Shown in pieces: positions 40,927 through 51,866 of a DNA stretch of 64,000 nt. The notes beneath the pieces were generated by a model. It did not search any database. It was not told where the DNA came from and saw only the letters and a program-made list of their open reading frames with translations. The DNA comes from Nocardioides sp. Root190 (GTDB lineage: Bacteria; Actinomycetota; Actinomycetes; Propionibacteriales; Nocardioidaceae): positions 9,029-73,028 of the forward strand of contig NZ_LMIA01000013.1 of assembly GCF_001428565.1 (NCBI RefSeq), read 5' to 3'. The stretch's first letter is position 1; the number at the start of each line of letters is the position of its first letter. Both the position numbers and the translations under genes were made by a program.

Positions 40927-43541
40927 GCCTCCCCCTGAATGGTCATGATCACGGAATCGAGCTCATCGGGCTTGACCAGCACGTCGCGCGCCTTGGACCC
41001 CTCGCTGGGGCCGACGACGCCCCGGCTCTCGAGGATGTCCATGAGTCGGCCTGCCTTGGCGAAACCGACGCGGAGCTTGCGCTGCAACATCGAGGTCGAA
41101 CCGAACTGGGTGGAGACGATCAGCTCGATCGCCTGCACGACCAGGTCCATGTCGTCGCCGATGTCGTCGTCGAGGACCTTGTTCGCCGCCGCCGGGGCGG
41201 TGACGTCCTCGCGATAGTTCGGCTCGAGCTGGGTCTTGCAATGCTTGACGACCTGGTGGATCTCCTGCTCGGTGACCCACGCCCCCTGGACCCGGATGGG
41301 CTTCGAAGCGCCCATCGGCAGGAACAGGCCGTCGCCCTGGCCGACCAGCTTCTCGGCGCCGGGGGTGTCGAGGATGACGCGGCTGTCGGCGAGGCTCGAG
41401 GTCGCGAACGCCAGTCGGGACGGGACGTTGGCCTTGATCAGACCGGTCACGACGTCGACCGAGGGCCGCTGCGTCGCGAGGACCAGGTGGATGCCCGCGG
41501 CACGGGCGAGCTGGGTGATCCGCACGATCGAGCTCTCGACGTCACGCGGCGCGACCATCATCAGGTCGGCGAGCTCGTCGACGATGACCAGCAGGTAGGG
41601 GTACGGCGTGAGGACGCGCTCGCTGCCCGCAGGGACCTCGACCTTGCCCTCGCGCACGGCCTTGTTGAAGTCGTTGATGTGGCGGAACCCGAAGTTCGCG
41701 AGGTCGTCGTACCTCATGTCCATCTCGCGGCAGACCCACTCGAGCGCCTCGGCGGCCTTCTTCGGGCTGGTGATGATCGGGGTGATCAGGTGCGGCACAC
41801 CCTCGTAGGCGTTGAGCTCCACGCGCTTGGGGTCGACCATGATCATCCGGACCTCGTCCGGCGTGGAGCGCATCAGCACCGAGGTGATCATCGAGTTGAT
41901 GAAGCTCGACTTTCCCGAGCCGGTCGCACCCGCGACGAGCAGGTGGGGCATCTTCGCGAGGTTGGCGACCACGAAGCCGCCCTCGACGTCCTTGCCCAGA
42001 CCCGACAGGAGCGGGTGGTGGTCGGTGCGCGCGACGTTCGAGCGGAGCACGTCACCGAGGGAGACGATCTCCTTGTCGGAGTTGGGGATCTCCACACCCA
42101 CGGCGGACTTGCCGGGAATCGGGCTGAGGATCCGCACGTCCTCGGAACCGACGGCGTAGGAGATGTTGCGCTGGACGCCGAGGATCTTCTCGACCTTGAC
42201 GCCGGTGCCGAGCTCGATCTCGTAGCGGGTGACCGTCGGCCCCCGCGTGTAACCGGTGACCTGGGCATCGACGTTGAACTCGTCGAGCACGGTCTGCAGT
42301 CGGTCGACGACCGCGTCGCTCGCCTTGGAGCGGGCCCGGTGCGGGTCGCCCGGCTTGAGGGCGGTGGCATCCGGGAGCGTGTAGACGATGTCGCCGGACA
42401 GCGCGAGCTGCTCGACGCGCTGCGGGAGGTCGGCGTGCGGCGGCGGCTCGAGGTCGCCGGTCTCCTCCGGCGTGGCCTTCGCCCGGCCGAGACGACGCGA
42501 GATGAGGGCGTTGCTGCCGGCCTCCGGGTCGATCGGCTCGTCGTCGACGAGCGGGAGGTCGATCGGCTCGAGAAGCTCCATCGACTCCTCGGCCGGGTTC
42601 TCCTCGGCCTTCTTGCGGCGGCGCTTCTTCGGCTCCGCGACGACCGGGGAGTCGTAGGCGGGGTCGCCCATCCGCTCGAAGGTGTCGTCCAGGCGCATCG
42701 CCTGGGTCTCGTCGCCGAGGTCCTCGTGGTGGCGACCGAACAGCATGTCGCTGAGATCGCGCAGCCGGTCCGGAACGCGGTACAGCGGCGTCGCGGTGAT
42801 GACCAGCACGCCGAAGAAGGAGAGCAGTGCGAGCAGCGGCACGACGACCGAGGCCGACCGCAACAGGTCCAGCAGGAGCGCGGAGACGACGTACCCGACC
42901 GCTCCCCCGCCCTCACGCAGCGCGGAGGTGTCGCCCTGGACGGGCTCGGGGGTGCCGTTGGCGATGTGGACGATGCCGAGCAGGCCGAAGGAGAACGCCG
43001 ACCAGCCGATGACCTGACGACCCGCGGGGCCGTTGCCGGCCGGGTCGCGCATGATCCGCCAGCCGGCGAGGAGCACCAGCAGCGGGACGAACCAGCCGAT
43101 CTTGCCGACCGTGCCGGAGACCGCGGTGCGGGTGAAGTCCATGACGCCGCCGGGCACCTCGAACCACACCGCGGCGGCGATGATCAGTGCCACCCCGCAC
43201 AGGAGCAGTCCGAAACCGTCACGGCGCTGCTCGGGCTCGATGTCGCGGGCGCCGTGACCGATGCCGCGAGCGACGGCACCGATGCCGTGCGCGAAAGCGA
43301 TCCACACCGCCGCCACACCACGTCCGAGCGCCGTGAAGGCGCGCGCAACCGGCCCGGGGCCGCTTCGGACGGCGCGCGGAGCTGGCCGCCTGGCCGAAGT
43401 CGACTTCTTGGCCGGTGGCTTCTTCTTGGTGGTCGTACTACGAGATCGCGAGCTGGTCGTCTTCTTCGCGCCCGAGCGAGAAGAAGCGGCGGTCCTGCTA
43501 CGCGACGCCGTCGGGGAAGACGTACGGGTCGCCATGCTCAC
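40923..43541 (-). CDS. ftsK: DNA translocase FtsK
   Basis: An 872-residue septal DNA pump that clears chromosomes during division and acts with XerCD. A basic Ser/Thr/Lys-rich N-terminal tail (1-65), four membrane spans (about 110-250), a short linker, the motor domain with Walker A GATGSGKSS near residue 540, and a C-terminal FtsK-gamma winged helix (about 795-865) are all visible. The GTG at 43541 or the in-frame ATG at 43535 could be the start; neither has a strong ribosome site. It is the first gene of the ftsK, RodZ-like, rimO, pgsA unit. Confidence 0.97.
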   Translation of the reverse strand: MSMATRTSSPTASRSRTAASSRSGAKKTTSSRSRSTTTKKKPPAKKSTSARRPAPRAVRSGPGPVARAFTALGRGVAAVWIAFAHGIGAVARGIGHGARDIEPEQRRDGFGLLLCGVALIIAAAVWFEVPGGVMDFTRTAVSGTVGKIGWFVPLLVLLAGWRIMRDPAGNGPAGRQVIGWSAFSFGLLGIVHIANGTPEPVQGDTSALREGGGAVGYVVSALLLDLLRSASVVVPLLALLSFFGVLVITATPLYRVPDRLRDLSDMLFGRHHEDLGDETQAMRLDDTFERMGDPAYDSPVVAEPKKRRRKKAEENPAEESMELLEPIDLPLVDDEPIDPEAGSNALISRRLGRAKATPEETGDLEPPPHADLPQRVEQLALSGDIVYTLPDATALKPGDPHRARSKASDAVVDRLQTVLDEFNVDAQVTGYTRGPTVTRYEIELGTGVKVEKILGVQRNISYAVGSEDVRILSPIPGKSAVGVEIPNSDKEIVSLGDVLRSNVARTDHHPLLSGLGKDVEGGFVVANLAKMPHLLVAGATGSGKSSFINSMITSVLMRSTPDEVRMIMVDPKRVELNAYEGVPHLITPIITSPKKAAEALEWVCREMDMRYDDLANFGFRHINDFNKAVREGKVEVPAGSERVLTPYPYLLVIVDELADLMMVAPRDVESSIVRITQLARAAGIHLVLATQRPSVDVVTGLIKANVPSRLAFATSSLADSRVILDTPGAEKLVGQGDGLFLPMGASKPIRVQGAWVTEQEIHQVVKHCKTQLEPNYREDVTAPAAANKVLDDDIGDDMDLVVQAIELIVSTQFGSTSMLQRKLRVGFAKAGRLMDILESRGVVGPSEGSKARDVLVKPDELDSVIMTIQGEA

Positions 43542-43780
43542 AACTTACCCACAAGTCCCATCTGTCACAGGGACAACACGCGAACGGGATTCCCTGGCTG
43601 GGGATTGCGGCCCGCCGCCGCCCGCCGCAAACCTTCCTGCCCAGACCCACCCGACAGGGAGATCTTGCGCCGGGACTCTGGACCTCCCGCGTTCCGGGCG
43701 CCTAGTGTGCCGACCACGTGCTTGGAGCGGGCGACACTCGGGCCCCACCGACGGCACGTCACATCTCGAGGAGAACATTC
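43542..43780. other. Intergenic region between ftsK and the M4 peptidase
   Basis: This 239-bp divergent gap holds a GTCCC-N10-GGGAC inverted repeat close to the ftsK start and a TANNNT hexamer (TAGTGT, 43703-43708) that could serve the peptidase, with no convincing -35. The peptidase ribosome site GAGGAG is at 43768-43773. No small gene is supported. Confidence 0.5.
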
Positions 43781-46700
43781 GTGGGACACACCTTGTCCGG
43801 GCTCCTGAGGAGAGGCATCGGCCTCTCCCTCGTGGGAGCCGTCGTGGCCGTGGTGCCGTCGGCGCCCGTCACCGCAGCACCGAAGGACCCGTCCGTCGTC
43901 CAGGAAATGCGCACCGAAGCCGATGGGGACGTCACGGTGACGACGTCGCCGGCGACCGACCAGGTCAGCTTCGTCAGCGCCAGCAACGACCTCTTCCCGT
44001 CCGAGCGTGCGGCGAAGTCCCTGACCGGGGCGAGCGCCAAGGCCAACGGGTACGTCGAGAAGTACGCCCGTGCGTTCGGGGCGACCCCCGCCCAGCTCGG
44101 CAAGGGCACCTCCACGCGCAACGCGGCCGGTTACACCGTCGACTTCACCCAGAGCTACCGGGGCGTGCCGGTCTTCGCCTCCCGCCTGCGCGCCCAGGTC
44201 GACAACCAGGGCGACCTCACCTCGGTCTCCGGGTTCGTCGCACCGAAGCTCGACCTCGACGTGACGCCCCGCCTCGACGAGGCTGCCGCCACGGCGAAGG
44301 CGATCAAGCTGGCCAGCCAGTCCCCCGCGGGTGTCGGCGACAGCGCTCCCGACAAGCCGAAGGCGAGCACCCTGTCGGCCACCAGCGCCGAGCTCGTGAT
44401 CTACCGCACCGGCGCCATCCAGGGCGTCGAGGGCCGCAACCTGCTGGCCTGGGTCGTGGAGGTCACCGACGGCAAGCAGGTCCGGGAGACCAGCATCCTC
44501 GACGCGCGCACCGGCAAGCCGGTCAACCGCTACTCGATGATCGCCCACGCGCTCGACCGCGAGCTGCACGAGGAGTCCATCGACTCCGAGCCCGTGTGGT
44601 CCGAGGGCGACGACTTCCCGGGTGTCCTCGACGGCGACCAGGCCAACGAGGTCATGGGCACGGGCGAGGCGTACTGGCTCTTCAAGAACTCCTTCGGTCG
44701 TGACTCCTACGACGGCGCCGGCGCGAAGATGATCACGGTCAACAACGACCCGACCATCGAGTGCCCCAACGCCAACTGGAACGGCACCTCGACGAACTAC
44801 TGCTCGGGTGTCTCCTCCGACGACACCGTCGCCCACGAGTGGGGCCACGCCTACACCGAGTACACCTCGGGGCTGCTCTACCAGTGGCAGCCGGGCGCGA
44901 TGAACGAGGCGTACTCCGACATCTGGGGTGAGAGCGTCGACATGCTCAACAACCGCCTCAACGCCCCCGACGAGGACACCCTCCGCACCGACGGCCTCTG
45001 CTCGAAGGGCACCCGCGGCGACATCGCCGTCGTGATCAGCGCCCCCGTGGGCAGCTGCACCGCAGCGCCGGCGGCCTTCGGCCCGATCATCGATCACGTC
45101 GAGGGATCCCTCGTCGTCGGCACCGATGCGGTCGAGGAGGAGGACGGCGAGGTCGTCGGCACCGAGACCGACGGTTGCTCGCCCTTCGACAACGCGGCCG
45201 CGCTGAGCGGCAAGTTCGTCTACGTCGACCGGGGCCTGTGCCCCTTCGCCGACAAGATGGCCAATGCGGAGGACGCCGGCGCCACCGGCATCGTCTTCGG
45301 CAACAACCGCGAAGGCGTCTCGTCGGTCGCCGGCGACTCCGACCTGTACGGCGCCATGGTCAGCCAGGAGGACGGCGCGGAAATCAAGGCCGCCGAGGTC
45401 CCGCTGACGATCACCCTCGACGACGCGGTCACCGACCCGCGTGACGCCAGCTACCGCTGGCTCTCCGGTGAGGACGACCCCGCCTTCGGCGGCGCGATCC
45501 GCGACATGTGGAACCCGAACTGCTACGGCGACCCGGGCAAGGTGTCCGACGAGGAGTACTTCTGCGACACCGACGACAGCGGCGGCGTGCACAGCAACTC
45601 CGGCGTGGTGAACCACGCCTACGCACTGCTCGTCGACGGCGGCTCCTACAACGGCATCACCGTCCCGGCCCTCGGCCTGGACACCGCTGCCAACATCTTC
45701 TGGCACACCCAGGCGTCGTACCTCACGCCGACCTCGGGCTTTGCCGAGCTCGCCGACAGCCTCGAGGCGTCCTGCGCCGTGCTGACCGGCAACACGGGCC
45801 TGAAGAAGCTCACGCTCGGCGTGAGCGCCACCGGTGGCGCCGAGGCCGAGGCGCCGGCACTGCCGCCGATCACGGCCTCGGACTGCGAGGCCGTCACGAA
45901 GGTCATCGCCGCGACCGAGCTGCGCGTCGAGCCGGTCCAGTGCAACTTCCGCCCGATGTTCCGGCCCGGCACGATCGGCTGCGGTGACGGCACGGTCACC
46001 AAGAAGGTCTGGTCGCAGGACTTCGAGTCCGGTCTTCCGGCCACGTGGACCAAGGACGTCGAGGCGGACAACGCCTACTTCGAGCCCACGGTCACCACCT
46101 CCCTCCCCCTCGTCACCAAGGGCGGGACGCAGCACAAGGGTGGTTCGTCGGTCCTGTACTTCGACGACAAGGGCGAGGCCGGCAACTTCGGCAGCTGCAA
46201 CGGTGACGCCGAGGACTACTCCTCGCGGGTCGGCGTGGCCACGCCGAGCGTGACCGTGCCCGTGGGAGCGCTCCCCCGGTTCTCGTTCGACCACTACATG
46301 GCGTCCGAGGTGTCCTTCGACGGCGGCAACGTCAAGGTCAGCGTCAACGGCGGCGCCTACGAGCTGGTTCCCGACGGTGCGTGGCTCTACAACGCTCCGG
46401 GCGGACAGCTCGAGAGCCTCAGCGGGGGCAACACCAACCCGATGGCCGGGGAGACCGCCTTCACCGGGACCGACGGCGGCGAGCCGACCGGCGCCTGGGG
46501 CTCCTCGGTGATCGACCTCGGCGAGATCGCCGACGCCGGTGACAAGGTCCGCTTCCGGTTCGACTTCGGCATGGACGGCTGCAACGGCATCGACGGCTGG
46601 TACATCGACAACGTCGCGGTGAGCATCTGTGAAAAGCCGGCCACCCCGCCGAAGCCCAGCTCGGCCACGGTCGCCAAGACCGCGACCGCGAAGAAGGGCG

Positions 46701-46948
46701 TCGTCAAGATCTCGGTCAAGGTCGCCAGCGGCGCCACGCCGAGCCGGTACGTCATCGTCCGGATCAAGAACCGCACCTACACCGGCAAGGTGGTGAAGGG
46801 CGTCCTGACCATCAAGGCCAGGCCGCAGCTGCGCCGGCTGTGGAACCGGGGCGTGCGCAGGGTCAACGTGAGCGTGACGTACGCCGGTGACGCCAAGGTC
46901 GCCCGCTTCAGCGGCACCGTTAGGGTGAAGCTGGCCGGACGACAGTAG
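43781..46948 (+). CDS. Secreted M4 (thermolysin-like) metallopeptidase with inserted PA domain
   Basis: A 1055-residue exported zinc protease. A signal peptide (about 1-33) precedes an FTP-type propeptide (to about 250) and an M4 catalytic domain. The zinc site HEWGH is at 352-356, the third-ligand motif NEAYSDIWG starts at 375, and GGVHSNSGVVNHA near 601 holds the catalytic His. A protease-associated domain (about 415-545) is inserted between these halves. The C-terminal part has a jelly-roll-like domain and a basic Ig-like cap. The GTG at 43781 has GAGGAG 7 nt before it. A strong bidirectional terminator follows. Confidence 0.9.
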   Translation: MGHTLSGLLRRGIGLSLVGAVVAVVPSAPVTAAPKDPSVVQEMRTEADGDVTVTTSPATDQVSFVSASNDLFPSERAAKSLTGASAKANGYVEKYARAFGATPAQLGKGTSTRNAAGYTVDFTQSYRGVPVFASRLRAQVDNQGDLTSVSGFVAPKLDLDVTPRLDEAAATAKAIKLASQSPAGVGDSAPDKPKASTLSATSAELVIYRTGAIQGVEGRNLLAWVVEVTDGKQVRETSILDARTGKPVNRYSMIAHALDRELHEESIDSEPVWSEGDDFPGVLDGDQANEVMGTGEAYWLFKNSFGRDSYDGAGAKMITVNNDPTIECPNANWNGTSTNYCSGVSSDDTVAHEWGHAYTEYTSGLLYQWQPGAMNEAYSDIWGESVDMLNNRLNAPDEDTLRTDGLCSKGTRGDIAVVISAPVGSCTAAPAAFGPIIDHVEGSLVVGTDAVEEEDGEVVGTETDGCSPFDNAAALSGKFVYVDRGLCPFADKMANAEDAGATGIVFGNNREGVSSVAGDSDLYGAMVSQEDGAEIKAAEVPLTITLDDAVTDPRDASYRWLSGEDDPAFGGAIRDMWNPNCYGDPGKVSDEEYFCDTDDSGGVHSNSGVVNHAYALLVDGGSYNGITVPALGLDTAANIFWHTQASYLTPTSGFAELADSLEASCAVLTGNTGLKKLTLGVSATGGAEAEAPALPPITASDCEAVTKVIAATELRVEPVQCNFRPMFRPGTIGCGDGTVTKKVWSQDFESGLPATWTKDVEADNAYFEPTVTTSLPLVTKGGTQHKGGSSVLYFDDKGEAGNFGSCNGDAEDYSSRVGVATPSVTVPVGALPRFSFDHYMASEVSFDGGNVKVSVNGGAYELVPDGAWLYNAPGGQLESLSGGNTNPMAGETAFTGTDGGEPTGAWGSSVIDLGEIADAGDKVRFRFDFGMDGCNGIDGWYIDNVAVSICEKPATPPKPSSATVAKTATAKKGVVKISVKVASGATPSRYVIVRIKNRTYTGKVVKGVLTIKARPQLRRLWNRGVRRVNVSVTYAGDAKVARFSGTVRVKLAGRQ

Positions 46949-46960
46949 GCCGGGGACGCA

Positions 46961-46997
46961 GAACGCCCCGTCCCTCCATCGGAGGGACGGGGCGTTC
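46961..46997. terminator. Bidirectional terminator, 17-bp perfect stem
   Basis: GAACGCCCCGTCCCTCC and its exact complement flank a 3-nt loop (ATC). It lies between the convergent ends of the M4 peptidase gene and the RNase J gene and can stop transcription from both sides. Confidence 0.92.
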
Positions 46998-47039
46998 CGC
47001 TTGCTGGTGGTGCGCTGCTTGCTGGCGTGCGTCGTGGCG

Positions 47040-48724
<1,685 letters not shown>

Positions 48725-48728
<4 letters not shown>

Positions 48729-49612
48729 AGGAGTCCTGCCGACGTCAGGCCGGCCCGGAGTTCGGCGACTTCGTCGTCGTCCAGTGCCAGCAGAGGGGAA
48801 CGCACGGTCCGGTTGGACAGCACGCCGGTCAGCTCGAGGGCCGCCTTCGCCGTGGTGGCGCCGTAGTTGGCGACCCCCATGATCGACTCGAAGGCGGGGA
48901 TCAGCGAGGTGTGGATCCGCAGCGCCTCGGCGTGGTCGCCCGCGAGGAACGCCTCGATCATCGCCCGGAGCTGGGTCCCGGCGACATGGCCGACGACCGA
49001 GACCAGACCGGTCGCGCCGTAGGCGAGGTAGCCGAGGGTGTTGGCGTCGTCACCGGAGTAGACGGTGTAGCCCAGGTCGACCAGCTGCGCGGTCCGCGAG
49101 AGGTCACCGCTGGCTTCCTTGACCGCGACGACCGACTCCCACTGGCGGGCCTGGCGGTAGGTGTCGAGCGCGATCTTCGTGCCGGTGCGGCTCGGGACGT
49201 CGTACAACATCACCGGGACGGCGGTGGCCTCGACGACCTGGCGGAAGTGCTGGAGCACGCCCGCCTGGCTGGGCTTGTTGTAGTAGGGCGTGACGAGCAG
49301 CAGGCCGTCCGCCCCGACCTTCTCGGCCTGGCGGGCCAGCTCCACGGAGTGGCGGGTGTCATTGGTGCCGACGCCCGCGACGATCTTCGCGCGGGTGCCG
49401 ACGGCGTCCCTGACGGCGGCGAGCGTCTCGCCGTCCTCGGCGCCGGTGGTGGTCGGGGACTCACCGGTGGTGCCGGACACGACGATGCCGTCGTTGCCGT
49501 GGTCGACCAGGTGCTTGGCGACCCTCTGCACGCCGTCCAGGTCGACGGTGCCGTCCTCGTTGAACGGTGTGACCATGGCGGTCAACACGGTGCCGAAAGG
49601 TGCAGATGTCAT
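48725..49612 (-). CDS. dapA: 4-hydroxy-tetrahydrodipicolinate synthase DapA
   Basis: A 295-residue aldolase that condenses pyruvate with aspartate semialdehyde in lysine and meso-diaminopimelate synthesis. The motifs VSGTTGESPTTT, YDVPSRTG and the Schiff-base Lys in VAVKEASGDL are intact. The ATG at 49612 follows TAGGCT by 7 nt, which suggests a leaderless message. It is coupled by overlap to the RNase J gene, and the F420-type oxidoreductase ends 16 nt upstream. Confidence 0.96.
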
Positions 49613-49619
49613 GGGTCCC

Positions 49620-49625
49620 AGCCTA
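49620..49625 (-). promoter_or_regulatory. -10 element for leaderless dapA
   Basis: TAGGCT, 7 nt (GGGACCC), then the ATG at 49612. It fills the short gap after the oxidoreductase gene, so dapA-rnj can be transcribed from its own promoter. Confidence 0.55.
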
Positions 49626-49628
49626 TCG

Positions 49629-50573
49629 CTACAGGCTCGGCATGACCTCAGCGGCGACGAGGCGCAGGTGGTCCAGGTCGGTCAGGTCGAGGGTCTGCAG
49701 GTAGATCCGCTGGCTGCCCAGCGCCTCGAACCTCTTGATCTTCTCGACGACCTCGGCGGGCGTGCCGGCGAGGCCGTTCTCCCGCAGCTCGTCCGCGTCG
49801 CGCCCGATCGCCGCGGCCCGCCGGGCGATCTCGGCCTCGTTCTCCCCCACGCACAGCACCAGTGCGTTGGACCAGACCAGGTCCTCGGGGTCGCGACCGA
49901 TCTCCTCCGCGGCGCGCCGGACCCGCCCGAACTGGAGCGCCGTGAACTCCTCGTCCACGAACGGCAGGTTGAACTCGTCGGCGTACTGCGCCGCGAGGGC
50001 GGGCGTCTTCTTCGGACCCTTGCCCCCGATGAGCAGGGGTACGCCGCCCCGGTGGCCCTCGGTCTGGGCCGGCTTCGGCAGCGCCGGGCTGTCACTGAGC
50101 TGGTAGTGCTGACCGTCGAACGCGTAGCGCCCACCGACGGGCGTGGTCCACAGCCCGGTCACCAGCTCGAGCTGCTCGGCGTACCTCTCGAACCGCTCCC
50201 CCGTGTCGGGGAACGGGATGCCGTAGGCGGAGTGCTCCTGGCTGAACCAGCCGGCACCGATCCCGAGCTCGACGCGGCCGCCGCTCATCTGGTCGACCTG
50301 GGCGACCTGGATGGCGAGCACGCCGGGGTGACGGAAGGTGGCCGAGGTCATCATCGTGCCGAGCCGGATCGTGCTCGTCTCGCGGGCGAGACCAGCCAGC
50401 GTCGTCCAGGCGTCCGTCGAGCCGGGCAGCCCGTCCCCACTCATGTGGAGGTAGTGGTCGCTGCGGAAGAAGGCACCGAACCCGAGGCGCTCGGCCTCGA
50501 GGGCGACGGCCAGGAGGTCGTCGTAGGTGGCACCTTGTTGGGGTTCGGTGAAGACACGGAGCTCGACTGCCAT
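49629..50573 (-). CDS. LLM-class F420-dependent oxidoreductase
   Basis: A 314-residue luciferase-like TIM-barrel enzyme of the type that uses coenzyme F420 (RSDHYLHMSGDG, IRLGTMMTSATFRHPGVLA, GRVELGIGAGWFSQEHSAYG). The substrate is unknown. The ATG at 50573 begins the conserved MAVELRVF strand. It ends 16 nt before dapA but has no known link to lysine synthesis. A hairpin that ends the AbiEi-like gene lies upstream. Confidence 0.85.
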   Translation of the reverse strand: MAVELRVFTEPQQGATYDDLLAVALEAERLGFGAFFRSDHYLHMSGDGLPGSTDAWTTLAGLARETSTIRLGTMMTSATFRHPGVLAIQVAQVDQMSGGRVELGIGAGWFSQEHSAYGIPFPDTGERFERYAEQLELVTGLWTTPVGGRYAFDGQHYQLSDSPALPKPAQTEGHRGGVPLLIGGKGPKKTPALAAQYADEFNLPFVDEEFTALQFGRVRRAAEEIGRDPEDLVWSNALVLCVGENEAEIARRAAAIGRDADELRENGLAGTPAEVVEKIKRFEALGSQRIYLQTLDLTDLDHLRLVAAEVMPSL

Positions 50574-50617
50574 GGTTCCCACCCTGCCAGCAGCGCTCAA
50601 CCAACGGACCGGCGACA

Positions 50618-50635
50618 ACGGGCAGGTGGTTGCTC
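50618..50635. repeat. 18-bp direct repeat, left copy
   Basis: ACGGGCAGGTGGTTGCTC, identical to 51784-51801. Here it is the first arm of a 20-bp hairpin. The two copies bracket the AbiEi-like gene. Confidence 0.85.
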
Positions 50636-50663
50636 CCGCCACTCGGGAGCAACCATCTGCCCG
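50619..50663. terminator. 20-bp hairpin after the AbiEi-like gene
   Basis: Arms 50619-50638 and 50644-50663 pair at 19 of 20 positions (the exception is a G-U type) around a 5-nt loop. It lies 12 nt past the stop of the AbiEi-like gene and would end that transcript before the oxidoreductase gene. Confidence 0.8.
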
Positions 50664-50674
50664 ACCTCGACGGA

Positions 50675-51724
50675 TCAACTGGCCTGCCAGCGGAGGAACC
50701 GGGCCCGCTGTCCCGTCGACAGGGCCCGCCGAAGGTCGACGGTGTGGGTCTCCACCCAGCCCGGCGGCGGTACGAGGGTCCATCCGCGCGGTGAGGTGCC
50801 TGTCCGGGCTCGCGCGTCCAGCGTGCGCCGCGCGAAGTCCGTCATGTCCCGCTGGTCCGCGGCCACCATCTCGACGTACTCCAGGCCGACGCGACGGAAC
50901 GCCCCCTCGCGGCGGATGTCCTTCGCGCGCTGGTGCCCCGCGAGGTGGAGCGATCCGTCGTACTCCCCCACCAGCCCGGTCTCGACGTCCAGGAGGTCAG
51001 GGGTGCCCAGGAAGGACCCGTCGAGACCGAAGACCGGCCTGTTGCAGACGACGTCGGTGACACCGAGGTCCCGCCAGCACAGGCGCATCACGGACTCCAT
51101 CGGCGACCAGACGTTCTCGTCGGCGAGCTCGATCGCCGCGTCCAACCGCCTCACCCACCGCGTTCCCGACGACTCCCTCCGGTGGGCGCGGAGCTCGTCC
51201 AGCGACACCAGGTCCGCTGCGCAGGCGCGGTCGATCATGGCCACCGCCTCCTGCAGGGAGGCTGCATGACGCACCTCGAACGCCGTCGCCGCCTCGTAGG
51301 ACGTCAGGGTCAGGCCGTCGACCTCGATCAGACGAGACCGCAGACCCGCCTCCGAGGTGAGGTCGATGCCCGGCCGTCGGTCGCGGGTCGACGGCGGTAC
51401 GGCGATCGTGACGGAGAGGACCGATCCGCGACGGTGACCGTCCAGATGGCGCGCCCCGCCCCATCTCAGGGCCGCCCAGCCGGTGATCGCGCCGCCCTGC
51501 GGCATCACCGCGGCGGCGGTCACGATGCGCTGGTCGACACGAAGCCTGGGCTCGAGTCCGGTCGGGAGGTAGAGACCGTGTGCCTCACGGACCCAGTGCC
51601 TGCCGCGCGCCTGTGCCCGCGTCGGACCAGTGATGCCGTCGGGGTCGATGGCGACCGGCCAGAACAGTCCCGGGCGGCTGCCATCCACGGCCGGTGGAGT
51701 CATGTGATGGGTACGTCGTGCCAC
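50675..51724 (-). CDS. AbiEi/DUF559-like protein of unknown function
   Basis: A 349-residue protein that resembles actinobacterial proteins annotated as AbiEi-family antitoxin-like or DUF559-like. The N-terminal half carries a winged-helix-like stretch (VREAHGLYLPTGL, GGAITGWAALRWGG). The C-terminal part has DLLDVETGLVGEYDGSLH, which looks like a PD-(D/E)xK nuclease core, followed by RREGAFRRVGLEYVEM. No toxin partner is adjacent. The GTG at 51724 has GGGGAGGG 7 nt before it, while the ATG at 51703 has none. The gene is bracketed by 18-bp direct repeats, each part of a hairpin. Confidence 0.6.
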   Translation of the reverse strand: MARRTHHMTPPAVDGSRPGLFWPVAIDPDGITGPTRAQARGRHWVREAHGLYLPTGLEPRLRVDQRIVTAAAVMPQGGAITGWAALRWGGARHLDGHRRGSVLSVTIAVPPSTRDRRPGIDLTSEAGLRSRLIEVDGLTLTSYEAATAFEVRHAASLQEAVAMIDRACAADLVSLDELRAHRRESSGTRWVRRLDAAIELADENVWSPMESVMRLCWRDLGVTDVVCNRPVFGLDGSFLGTPDLLDVETGLVGEYDGSLHLAGHQRAKDIRREGAFRRVGLEYVEMVAADQRDMTDFARRTLDARARTGTSPRGWTLVPPPGWVETHTVDLRRALSTGQRARFLRWQAS

Positions 51725-51783
51725 GGGTCGACCCTCCCCGATCCTGTGCGGTCGGGTCGGCCTTCATCCACAGCCTCTCGAGG

Positions 51784-51829
51784 ACGGGCAGGTGGTTGCT
51801 CATGAGCCCGACGAGCAGCCACGTGCCCG
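51784..51829. repeat. Right copy of the 18-bp repeat with imperfect hairpin
   Basis: ACGGGCAGGTGGTTGCTC (51784-51801) recurs exactly. Its partner GAGCAGCCACGTGCCC (51813-51828) matches at 14 of 16 positions. It lies between the 5' end of the AbiEi-like gene and the 3' end of dfrA, so it may also terminate dfrA. Confidence 0.75.
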
Positions 51830-51866
51830 ATGTCGAGGCGTGTCGACCGGCGACGACCGGCGACGA

